Source: Pseudomonas brassicacearum subsp. brassicacearum
GTDB taxonomy: Bacteria; Pseudomonadota; Gammaproteobacteria; Pseudomonadales; Pseudomonadaceae
Direction of reading: 5' to 3'
Length of the DNA stretch: 64,000 nucleotides
NCBI RefSeq assembly: GCF_008801605.1
Contig: NZ_VZPJ01000005.1
Coordinates: forward strand, 248,001 to 312,000
Both the position numbers and the translations under genes were made by a program. Position 1 is the stretch's first letter. Each line of letters begins with the position of its first letter. Below are positions 26,781-35,472 of the stretch, one piece after another. A model generated the notes under the pieces. That model was not told where the DNA came from and searched no databases. It saw only the letters and a program-made list of their open reading frames with translations.

Positions 26781-27697
26781 TGTGGGAGCAAGGCTTGCCC
26801 GCGAAGAGGCCGGCACATCCAACATCCAGGCAAGCTGACCCACCACTATCGCGAGCAAGCTTTGCTCCCACAGAGGGAACTGTGCCGAGCACAAGTTTCT
26901 TGCCCACTGAAGATCCAGTGTGGGAGCAAGGCTTGCCCGCGAAGAGGCCGGTACATGCAACATCCAGGCAAGCTGACCCACCGCTATCGCGAGCAAGCTC
27001 GCTCCCACAGAGGGAACTGTGCCAAACATAAATTTCTTGTCCACTGAAGATCCAGTGTGGGAGCGGGCTTGCCCGCGAAGAGGCCGGTACATCCAACATC
27101 AATGCAAGCTGACCCACCGCTATCGCGAGCAAGTTTTGCTCCCACAGAGGAAACTGTGCCGAGCACAAGTTTCTTGTCCACTGAAGATCCAGTGTGGGAG
27201 CAAGGCTTGCCCGCGAAGAGGCCGGCACATCCAATATCCAGGCAAGCCGACCCACCGCTATCGCGAGCAAGCTTTGCTCCCACAGAGGAAACTGTGCCAA
27301 ACACAAGTTTCTTGTCCACTGAAGATCCAGTGTGGGAGCAAGGCTTGCCCGCGATGGCGGCGGTACATCCAACATCCGGGCAAGCTGACCCACCGCTATC
27401 GCGAGCAAGCTCGCTCCCACAGAGGGAACTGTGCCGAGCACAAGTTTCTTGCCCACTGAAGATCCAGTGTGGGAGCAAGGCTTGCCCGCGAAGAGGCCGG
27501 CACATCCAACATCCAGGCAAGCTGACCCACCAATATCGCGAGCAAGCTTTGCTCCCACAGAGGGAACTGTGCCGAGCACAAGTTTCTTGTCCACTGAAGA
27601 TCCAGTGTGGGAGCAAGGCTCGCCCGCGAAGAGGCCGGCATATCCAACATCAACTCCAGCTGACACGCCGCTATCGCGAGCAGGCTCGCTCCCACAG
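26781..27697. repeat. tandem REP (BIME-like) array, six full units of 137-138 bp plus one partial
   Basis: Units start at 26781, 26919, 27056, 27193, 27331, 27468 and 27606. Each consists of a REP (TGTGGGAGCAAGGCTTGCCC), a ~30-bp spacer, an inverted REP ending in GCTCCCACAGAGG, and a ~45-bp linker with AACTGTGCCGAGCACAAGTT. The last unit stops after the second REP at 27697. Units differ by scattered substitutions. The array lies between two genes that are transcribed away from and toward it, downstream of prfC. Confidence 0.95.
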
Positions 27698-27732
27698 TTA
27701 ATTATTCATGTTCAGGACATGGGACAAGCCAT

Positions 27733-27763
27733 AAAAAACCCCGCAGCTTTCGCAACGGGGTTT
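27733..27763 (-). terminator. intrinsic terminator of prfC
   Basis: AAACCCCG and CGGGGTTT flank a short loop, with a run of T on the minus strand (AAAAAA on plus). It lies 20 bp after the prfC stop. Confidence 0.85.
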
Positions 27764-27782
27764 CGGTTTCAACACTCAGCGC

Positions 27783-29366
<1,584 letters not shown>

Positions 29367-29697
29367 GGGAAATCGCCTGGCAGGTGATTCAAAAAAGGGC
29401 GGCGATTATAGCTCAACTTGTGCCAGGAACCGAACCGTTGAGCACATCCAGGGTGGCCAGATCTTCCCCGGCATGGGAACCTTTAGCAGTGTGGAGGCGT
29501 CCACCACCCTGTTACGGCTATTCGTCAGGGTCTGAAAATCAGCAAGTTAGCCTGACGAGGCTGCGCTCATGGCTCGATTTACCTGCCGTTTTACCGGTAT
29601 GGAAAAGAGCTGCTTCTCGCGAACGTTTTCCCGGCAACCAGTGATGGTTTGCCGCCCGGGAAAGCGTGCGCCGACTGAAAGACAAAGGAGTCCGCCT
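29367..29697. other. intergenic region upstream of the osmoprotectant transporter
   Basis: 331 bp between divergent prfC and the ABC operon. It must hold both promoters; I see no repeat, RNA gene or clear operator. A longer open frame leading into the permease gene begins at 29569, but its N-terminus is unlike the family. Confidence 0.5.
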
Positions 29698-30414
29698 GTG
29701 GCTATCCGCTATGGCAAAGGGCTTATCGGGGGTGCGGTCGTCGTCGCGCTCCTGGCCCTGTTGGTCCACTGGATCGGCATCGATACGATCCAACGCTACC
29801 ACGACGATCTGCTGTTCTACCTGCAAGCGCACCTGCTGCTGGTACTGGCCTCCATGCTGGCGGCCCTGCTCGTGGGCATTCCCGCCGGCATCGCCCTCAG
29901 CCGCCCCGGCATGGTCGGGCGCGCCGAACGCTTCATGCAAGTGTTCAACATCGGCAACACTGTGCCGCCCCTGGCCGTGCTGGCCATCGCCCTGGGCATC
30001 CTGGGCATCGGCAGCGGTCCCGCCATCTTCGCCCTGTTCCTCGCCTCGCTGTTGCCCATCGTGCGCAACACCTATGAAGGCCTGAAAAACGTCCAGGGCT
30101 CCCTCAAGGAAGCCGCCGTCGGCATCGGCATGACCCCGCGCCAGGTACTGTGGAAAGTCGAGTTGCCCAACGCCGTGCCGATCATCGTCGGTGGCGTGCG
30201 CGTGGCCCTGGCGATCAACGTCGGCACCGCGCCGCTGGCGTTCCTGATCGGCGCCAACAGTCTCGGCAGCCTGATCTTCCCCGGCATCGCCTTGAACAAC
30301 CAGCCGCAGCTGTTGCTCGGCGCGGCCTGCACCGCCCTGCTGGCGCTGCTGCTCGACGGCCTGGTGACAATGGCCAGCCGCCTCTGGCTGGAACGCGGTC
30401 TGCGACCGTCATAA
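29698..30414 (+). CDS. osmoprotectant (betaine/choline type) ABC transporter permease, first
   Basis: Membrane subunit of an OpuC/YehYW-type importer for glycine betaine or related compatible solutes. I chose the GTG at 29698 because AAAGGAG lies seven bases before it, giving 238 residues starting MAIRYGKGLIGGAVVVALLA. Several helices follow, with 'FNIGNTVPPLAVLAIALGIL' and the EAA-type loop 'LKEAAVGIGMTPRQVLWKVE', both typical of the family. First of four genes: permease, binding protein, permease, ATPase. Confidence 0.88.
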   Translation: MAIRYGKGLIGGAVVVALLALLVHWIGIDTIQRYHDDLLFYLQAHLLLVLASMLAALLVGIPAGIALSRPGMVGRAERFMQVFNIGNTVPPLAVLAIALGILGIGSGPAIFALFLASLLPIVRNTYEGLKNVQGSLKEAAVGIGMTPRQVLWKVELPNAVPIIVGGVRVALAINVGTAPLAFLIGANSLGSLIFPGIALNNQPQLLLGAACTALLALLLDGLVTMASRLWLERGLRPS

Positions 30415-30439
30415 GCCGGCTGGATAAAGGAAATCGTTT

Positions 30440-31342
30440 ATGAAGAAGTTGAGCTTGATACTGGGCTGCGTCCTGCTGTTCGCAGGATTCGCCCAAGCCG
30501 CTGAAAAACCGTTGATCCGCCTTGGCGCCCGAGTGTTCACCGAACAGACGCTGCTGGCGGAAATCACCGCGCAATACCTGCGCAGCAAGGGCTACGACGC
30601 GCAGATTACCGGTGGCCTGGGCAGCAACCTGGCCCGCAGCGCCCATGAAACCGGGCAACTGGACATGCTCTGGGAATACACCGGCGTGTCGCTGGTGGCC
30701 TACAACCACGTCACGGAGAAACTCGACAGCGCCCAGTCCTACGCCCGGGTGAAAGAACTCGACGCGAAAAAAGGCCTGGTCTGGCTGACACCGTCAAAAT
30801 TCAGCAACACCTACGCCCTGGCCCTGCCGGAAAAAATCGCCCGCCAGTACCCGCAGATCAACAGCATCAGCCAGTTGAACACGGTGCTGCAGGCCGAAGC
30901 CGATGACGATCATCTGGTGGCCCTGGACACCGAGTTCGCCAACCGCTCAGACGGCCTGGCGGGCATGGTCGAGCAGTACGGCATGAACCTGACCCGCAAG
31001 AACATCCGGCAGATGGACGCGGGCCTGGTCTACACCGCCCTGCGCAACGGCCAGGTCTTCGCCGGCCTGGTGTACACCACCGACGGCCGGTTGAACGCGT
31101 TCAAGCTGAAGTTGCTGGAAGACGACAAGCATTACTTCCCCGACTACACCGCCGCACCAGTGGTGCGCCAGGCGTACCTCGACGCGCACCCGCAACTGGC
31201 CGAACAGCTCAAGCCCCTGGCCGAGCTGTTCGACGACGCAACCATGCGCCAGCTCAACGCCCGCGTGGACGTCAACCACGAAAGCCCTTCCACCGTTGCC
31301 GCTGATTTCCTGCGCCAGCATTCGCTGCTCTCAACCCAATGA
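30440..31342 (+). CDS. osmoprotectant-binding periplasmic protein (OsmF/YehZ-like)
   Basis: Substrate-binding subunit of the OpuAC family, 300 residues with a signal peptide ending in 'AQA' (a Cys at residue 11 is not in a proper lipobox). 'LIRLGARVFTEQTLLAEITA' and 'GGLGSNLARSAHETGQLDML' followed by 'WEYTGVS' are diagnostic for the glycine betaine/choline-type binding fold. AAGGAAA lies before the ATG. Relatives such as E. coli YehZ bind betaine poorly, so the true ligand is uncertain. Confidence 0.9.
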   Translation: MKKLSLILGCVLLFAGFAQAAEKPLIRLGARVFTEQTLLAEITAQYLRSKGYDAQITGGLGSNLARSAHETGQLDMLWEYTGVSLVAYNHVTEKLDSAQSYARVKELDAKKGLVWLTPSKFSNTYALALPEKIARQYPQINSISQLNTVLQAEADDDHLVALDTEFANRSDGLAGMVEQYGMNLTRKNIRQMDAGLVYTALRNGQVFAGLVYTTDGRLNAFKLKLLEDDKHYFPDYTAAPVVRQAYLDAHPQLAEQLKPLAELFDDATMRQLNARVDVNHESPSTVAADFLRQHSLLSTQ

Positions 31343-31357
31343 CCTGGAGGAAAAGCC

Positions 31358-32011
31358 ATGGATTTTCTTGACGCCTTTTCCCATCTGGATTGGCCGCTGG
31401 TACTGCACCTGACCTGGCAGCACATCACCCTGGTGGGCATCGCTGTGACCCTGGCCATTGTCGTCGGTGTGCCGCTGGGCATCTTCATGACCCGCTTCCC
31501 GGCGCTCGCCGGCCCATTGCAGGCCAGCGCCACGGTGCTGCTGACGATTCCGTCGATTGCGCTGTTCGGCCTGCTGCTGCCGTTCTATTCCAAGTTCGGC
31601 CAAGGCCTGGGCCCAATGCCGGCGATCACTGCAGTGTTTCTCTATTCGCTGTTGCCGATCATGCGCAACACCTACCTGGCCCTGACCGGCGTCGAACCGG
31701 GCATCCGTGAGGCCGCCCGTGGCATCGGCATGACCTTCGGCCAGCGCCTGCGCATGGTCGAACTGCCCATCGCCGTGCCGGTGATCCTGGCCGGCGTGCG
31801 CACCGCCGTGGTCATGAACATCGGCGTCATGACCATCGCCGCCACCATCGGCGCCGGTGGCCTGGGCGTGCTCATCCTCGCTTCCATCAGCCGCAGCGAC
31901 ATGTCGATGCTGATCGTCGGCGCCGTGCTGGTCAGTCTCCTGGCCATCTTCGCCGACCTGCTTCTGCAATGGCTGCAACGCTCGCTGACCCCAAAAGGAC
32001 TATTGAAATGA
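31358..32011 (+). CDS. osmoprotectant ABC transporter permease, second
   Basis: The second membrane subunit, 217 residues, starting MDFLDAFSHLDWPLVLHLTW after a strong CTGGAGGAAA site. Family segments 'TIPSIALFGLLLPFYSKFG' and 'IREAARGIGMTFGQRLRMVE' are clear. It pairs with the first permease to form the channel. Its stop overlaps the ATPase start by four bases. Confidence 0.92.
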   Translation: MDFLDAFSHLDWPLVLHLTWQHITLVGIAVTLAIVVGVPLGIFMTRFPALAGPLQASATVLLTIPSIALFGLLLPFYSKFGQGLGPMPAITAVFLYSLLPIMRNTYLALTGVEPGIREAARGIGMTFGQRLRMVELPIAVPVILAGVRTAVVMNIGVMTIAATIGAGGLGVLILASISRSDMSMLIVGAVLVSLLAIFADLLLQWLQRSLTPKGLLK

Positions 32012-33165
32012 TCGAACTTCAAAACCTCAGCAAAACCTTCAAGAGCAACGGCAAAGACGTCAAAGCCGTGGACTCGGTGAACCTGACCGTCAACGAAGGC
32101 GAGATCTGCGTGTTCCTCGGGCCGTCGGGCTGTGGCAAAAGCACCACGCTGAAGATGATCAATCGCCTGATCCCGCCCACCTCCGGCAAGGTGTTGATCA
32201 ACGGTGAAGACACCACCGGCCTGGACGAAGTGACCCTGCGCCGCAACATCGGCTATGTGATCCAGCAGATCGGCCTGTTCCCGAACATGACCATCGAGGA
32301 AAACATCACCGTGGTCCCGCGCCTGCTCGGCTGGGACAAGCAGAAATGCCACGACCGCGCCCGCGAGCTGATGAGCATGATCAAGCTCGAGCCCAAGCAA
32401 TACCTGCATCGCTACCCCCGTGAACTGTCCGGCGGCCAGCAGCAACGGATCGGCGTGATCCGGGCCCTGGCGGCCGATGCGCCGTTGCTGCTGATGGACG
32501 AACCCTTCGGCGCGGTGGACCCGATCAACCGCGAGATGATCCAGAATGAGTTCTTCGAGATGCAGCGGGCGTTGAACAAGACCGTGATCATGGTCAGCCA
32601 CGACATCGACGAAGCCATCAAGCTGGGGGACAAGATTGCGATCTTCCGCGCTGGCAAGCTGGTCCAGTTCGATCACCCGGACACACTGCTGGCCCATCCG
32701 GCCGACGAGTTCGTCAGCAGCTTCGTCGGCCAGGACAGCACGCTCAAGCGCCTGTTGCTGGTCAAGGCCGAAGACGCGGCGGACAACGCCCCGTCTGTCA
32801 GCCCCGAGACGCCAGTGGGTGAGGCACTGGAGTTGATGGACGAACATGACCGTCGCTACGTGGTGGTCACCTGTGCCGAGAACAAGGCCCTGGGGTATGT
32901 GCGCCGCCGCGACCTGTACCGCCAGACCGGCACCTGCGGACAATACCTGCGCGAATTCAACGCCACCGCCGCGTATGACGAACACCTGCGGATCCTGCTG
33001 TCGCGCATGTACGAGTTCAACCGCTCGTGGCTGCCGGTGATGGATGCCGAGCGGGTGTTCCTCGGGGAAGTGACCCAGGAATCGATTGCCGAGTACCTGA
33101 GCTCCGGACGTTCGCGCGGGGGCAAGACCAGCATTGTCTCACCGGCCGAGACTGCGTTGGCCTGA
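32008..33165 (+). CDS. osmoprotectant ABC transporter ATPase with CBS domains
   Basis: ATP-binding subunit of the OpuCA type, 385 residues from the ATG at 32008 (MIELQNLSKTFKSNGKDVKA), overlapping the preceding stop as ATGA. Walker A 'GPSGCGKSTTLKM', signature 'LSGGQQQRIGVIRAL', Walker B 'LLLMDEPFGAVD'. After about residue 255 come two CBS-type segments ('VSPETPVGEALELMDEHDRR' and 'YEFNRSWLPVMDAERVFLGE'), which in OpuA-like transporters sense ionic strength. Last gene of the operon. Confidence 0.93.
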   Translation: MIELQNLSKTFKSNGKDVKAVDSVNLTVNEGEICVFLGPSGCGKSTTLKMINRLIPPTSGKVLINGEDTTGLDEVTLRRNIGYVIQQIGLFPNMTIEENITVVPRLLGWDKQKCHDRARELMSMIKLEPKQYLHRYPRELSGGQQQRIGVIRALAADAPLLLMDEPFGAVDPINREMIQNEFFEMQRALNKTVIMVSHDIDEAIKLGDKIAIFRAGKLVQFDHPDTLLAHPADEFVSSFVGQDSTLKRLLLVKAEDAADNAPSVSPETPVGEALELMDEHDRRYVVVTCAENKALGYVRRRDLYRQTGTCGQYLREFNATAAYDEHLRILLSRMYEFNRSWLPVMDAERVFLGEVTQESIAEYLSSGRSRGGKTSIVSPAETALA

Positions 33166-33187
33166 TCGAGCACAGCAGCCTTTGACT

Positions 33188-33295
33188 GATCGTTCCCACG
33201 CTCTGCGTGGGAACGCCTCCACGGACGCTCCGCGTTCGGCTCTGGGGACGCGGAGCGTCCCGGGCTGCATGCCCACGCAGAGCGTGGGAACGATC
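33188..33295. repeat. palindromic repeat, 'GATCGTTCCCACGCTCTGCG' family
   Basis: A 108-bp element whose outer arms GATCGTTCCCACGC and GCGTGGGAACGATC are perfect inverts, with a smaller inner inverted pair (GGACGCTCCGCG / CGCGGAGCGTCC). It is a different family from the REP doublets; a partial copy is at 5692-5744. Confidence 0.88.
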
Positions 33296-33410
33296 ATCAA
33301 CCGCCTTGAAAAACCAATCCAAGGGAACATCAATCTGTCACGCAGGTCGGTTACATCATGAGCTGTCGCGGGCCGCACGACGGATGTGTGCAAAAACGCG
33401 ACATTTTTAG

Positions 33411-33439
33411 TTGATCTCAGGCCCCTCACGCCCTAAAGT
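33411..33439 (+). promoter_or_regulatory. candidate sigma-70 promoter upstream of speC
   Basis: TTGATC and TAAAGT are separated by 17 bases, close to the -35/-10 consensus. Transcription would begin near 33446 and run into the hairpin at 33503-33537 and then speC. Confidence 0.5.
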
Positions 33440-33445
33440 TCGCGC

Positions 33446-33540
33446 CGAACGTCCATGCTGGAAACGATCCATCCGGCTCAAGTACTGACGACGAGACAGC
33501 AAGGCCAAGGGAATCACGCATCCCGTGGCCTTTTTGCTTT
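33446..33540 (+). ncRNA. candidate small RNA or attenuated speC leader
   Basis: A ~95-nt segment bounded by a sigma-70-like promoter and an intrinsic terminator, with no convincing coding content (a 62-codon frame from 33455 runs through the terminator). It lies 115 bp before speC on the same strand, so it is either a separate small RNA or a leader that can stop transcription. I could not assign it to a known RNA family. Confidence 0.4.
33503..33537 (+). terminator. intrinsic terminator inside the speC leader
   Basis: GGCCAAGGGAT and ATCCCGTGGCC form the stem, followed by TTTTTG. Being upstream of speC rather than after a gene, it suggests attenuation or an independent short transcript. Confidence 0.75.
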
Positions 33541-33654
33541 CGGCGACATGCCTTGGGAAGTAGGCGAACCAAAGTGGGGATACGGAGGACGTTCACGAGG
33601 GCTGCTTGCCCTCACACCCATTGATCCTGATGTTTGCCAGTAGGAGTCCCAAGT

Positions 33655-34818
33655 ATGTCGATCCAGGTCGAAGATTATTTCGCGCGCGAAACCTTCCAGA
33701 AAATGAAAGCGTTCGCCGACAAGCAGGAAACCCCGTTCGTGGTGATCGACACCGCGATGATCTCCCAGGCCTATGACGACCTGCGCGCCGGTTTCGAGTT
33801 CGCCAAGGTCTACTACGCCGTCAAGGCCAACCCGGCGGTGGAAATCATCGACCTGCTCAAGGATAAAGGCTCGAACTTCGACATCGCCTCGATCTATGAG
33901 CTGGACAAGGTCATGAGCCGTGGCGTCGGCCCGGACCGGATCAGCTACGGCAACACCATCAAGAAATCCCGCGACATTCGCTACTTCTACGAGAAGGGCG
34001 TGCGCTTGTATGCCACCGACTCCGAAGCCGACCTGCGCAACATCGCCAAGGCCGCGCCGGGCTCGAAAGTCTATGTACGGATCCTCACCGAAGGCTCGAC
34101 CACCGCTGACTGGCCGTTGTCGCGCAAGTTCGGCTGCCAGACCGACATGGCCATGGACCTGCTGATCCTGGCCCGCGACCTGGGCCTGGTGCCGTACGGC
34201 ATTTCGTTCCACGTCGGCTCGCAACAGCGCGACATCAGCGTCTGGGACGCGGCGATCGCCAAGGTCAAGGTGATCTTCGAGCGTCTGAAGGAAGAAGACG
34301 GCATCGTCCTGAAGCTGATCAACATGGGTGGCGGCTTCCCGGCCAACTACATCACCCGCACCAATAGCCTGGAAACCTACGCCGAGGAAATCATCCGTTT
34401 CCTCAAGGAAGACTTCGGCGACGACCTGCCGGAAATCATCCTGGAGCCGGGCCGTTCGTTGATCGCCAACGCCGGTATCCTGGTCAGCGAAGTGGTGCTG
34501 GTGGCGCGCAAGTCCCGTACCGCCGTCGAGCGTTGGGTGTACACGGATGTGGGCAAGTTCTCCGGCCTGATCGAAACCATGGACGAAGCCATCAAGTTTC
34601 CGATCTGGACCGAGAAGAAAGGCGAGATGGAAGAAGTGGTCATCGCCGGTCCTACCTGTGACAGCGCCGACATCATGTATGAGAACTACAAGTACGGGTT
34701 GCCGTTGAACCTGGCTATTGGGGATCGTCTGTATTGGCTGTCGACCGGGGCCTATACCACTAGCTATAGCGCGGTGGAATTCAATGGCTTTCCGCCGCTG
34801 AAATCGTTTTACGTGTGA
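33655..34818 (+). CDS. speC: ornithine decarboxylase (PLP fold III)
   Basis: Decarboxylates ornithine to putrescine with pyridoxal phosphate; some close relatives also act on lysine. The 387-residue protein starts at the ATG at 33655 (TAGGAGTCCCAAGT before it). The PLP-binding Lys is in 'YYAVKANPAVEI', with 'SFHVGSQQRD', the phosphate-binding Gly-rich 'NMGGGFPANY' and the second-subunit Cys/Asp in 'GPTCDSADIM'. Length equals the P. aeruginosa SpeC as I recall. A long leader with a terminator suggests regulated expression. Confidence 0.93.
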   Translation: MSIQVEDYFARETFQKMKAFADKQETPFVVIDTAMISQAYDDLRAGFEFAKVYYAVKANPAVEIIDLLKDKGSNFDIASIYELDKVMSRGVGPDRISYGNTIKKSRDIRYFYEKGVRLYATDSEADLRNIAKAAPGSKVYVRILTEGSTTADWPLSRKFGCQTDMAMDLLILARDLGLVPYGISFHVGSQQRDISVWDAAIAKVKVIFERLKEEDGIVLKLINMGGGFPANYITRTNSLETYAEEIIRFLKEDFGDDLPEIILEPGRSLIANAGILVSEVVLVARKSRTAVERWVYTDVGKFSGLIETMDEAIKFPIWTEKKGEMEEVVIAGPTCDSADIMYENYKYGLPLNLAIGDRLYWLSTGAYTTSYSAVEFNGFPPLKSFYV

Positions 34819-34878
34819 TGTGTTTGGGTACTTGAACCTCTGCGGTTCTTGCCCCGGTCGCGTGGTGTTGTTCATTTG

Positions 34879-34922
34879 AAAAAAACGGTGCTTCTTCAGG
34901 AATGGGAAGCGCCGTTTTTTTT
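34879..34922 (+). terminator. intrinsic terminator of speC
   Basis: AACGGTGCTTC pairs with GGAAGCGCCGTT, followed by eight T. It lies about 60 bp after the speC stop codon. Confidence 0.88.
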
Positions 34923-34928
34923 GATGGG

Positions 34929-35262
34929 TTGGTGTGTATATCCGTTGCTGCGGTAACGGCCGCTGGCGGTTCCGCTCTTACAGCGGGTCACTTCTGGAGA
35001 GCGCCAAAAGTAACCAAAAGCGCTTTGCCCCACCACTCGGTGCCTCGCCTAGGCTCGGCATGCCTGAACGAAGGCATTGCTCCGTGGGCCGCCGCGAAGG
35101 GCCATCCATGGCCCAGCGCGGCTAACCCGGCATCCATGCCGGGTTGCCCACTCCACAACGCCCCCGTTCAGCCAGCGTGGTTAACGGGGCGCCGAGATCA
35201 ACGTCCACCGCGAGGCGGCCTAACAGCCGACCTGGCTCTCCCGGTCGTACACCCATTAGATC
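34929..35262 (+). repeat. ~330-bp composite repeat, copy C (complete)
   Basis: Nearly identical to copies A and B 20 kb away, running from GTGTATATCCGTTGCTGCGG to CGGTCGTACACCCATTAGAT, where it joins a REP doublet. Like the other copies it contains open frames on both strands but no ribosome site or codon bias of a gene. Confidence 0.9.
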
Positions 35263-35354
35263 TGTGGGAGCAAAGCTTGCTCGCGAAAGCGGTGTTCCGG
35301 TCAATGAAGATCTTGGATGTGCCGGCCCCTTCGCGAGCAGGCTCGCTCCCACAG
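35262..35354. repeat. REP doublet
   Basis: Inverted REPs (CTGTGGGAGCAAAGCTTGCT and GAGCAGGCTCGCTCCCACAG) immediately follow composite repeat copy C, reproducing the junction seen at copies A and B. Confidence 0.85.
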
Positions 35355-35376
35355 GATTTCGTCGTCGGCGGCGGGC

Positions 35377-35410
35377 AAAAGGCCCGCTCATGCAAATGAT
35401 CGGGCCTTTT
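35377..35410 (+). terminator. terminator hairpin with no gene before it
   Basis: AAAAGGCCCG and CGGGCCTTTT flank a short loop, 63 bp before the next gene. No open gene ends here; it may be left over from a lost gene, end a small RNA, or attenuate the gene that follows. Confidence 0.7.
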
Positions 35411-35472
35411 GAGTGTGTTTATGAATGCTTCTCGATAACACACGGCATAATGCACGCCGTGATGAACAGTAA

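Noticed and set aside
26781-27697. CRISPR-like regular array
   Set aside because: Repeat and intervening segments are both conserved from unit to unit and the repeat is a REP doublet; there are no variable spacers and no cas genes.
26764-27701. Long open frames (up to 300 codons) on both strands over the REP array
   Set aside because: They follow the 137-138-bp repeat, exist on both strands, have no ribosome sites and encode only shifted translations of REP sequence.
33455-33643. 62-residue leader peptide upstream of speC
   Set aside because: The frame runs through the terminator stem and has no ribosome site; the non-coding RNA or attenuator reading is better supported.
35420-35470. Fur box before the PiuB-like gene
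   Set aside because: The AT-rich stretch around GATAACACACGGCATAAT matches the Fur consensus only partly; iron control is plausible but the site is not convincing.
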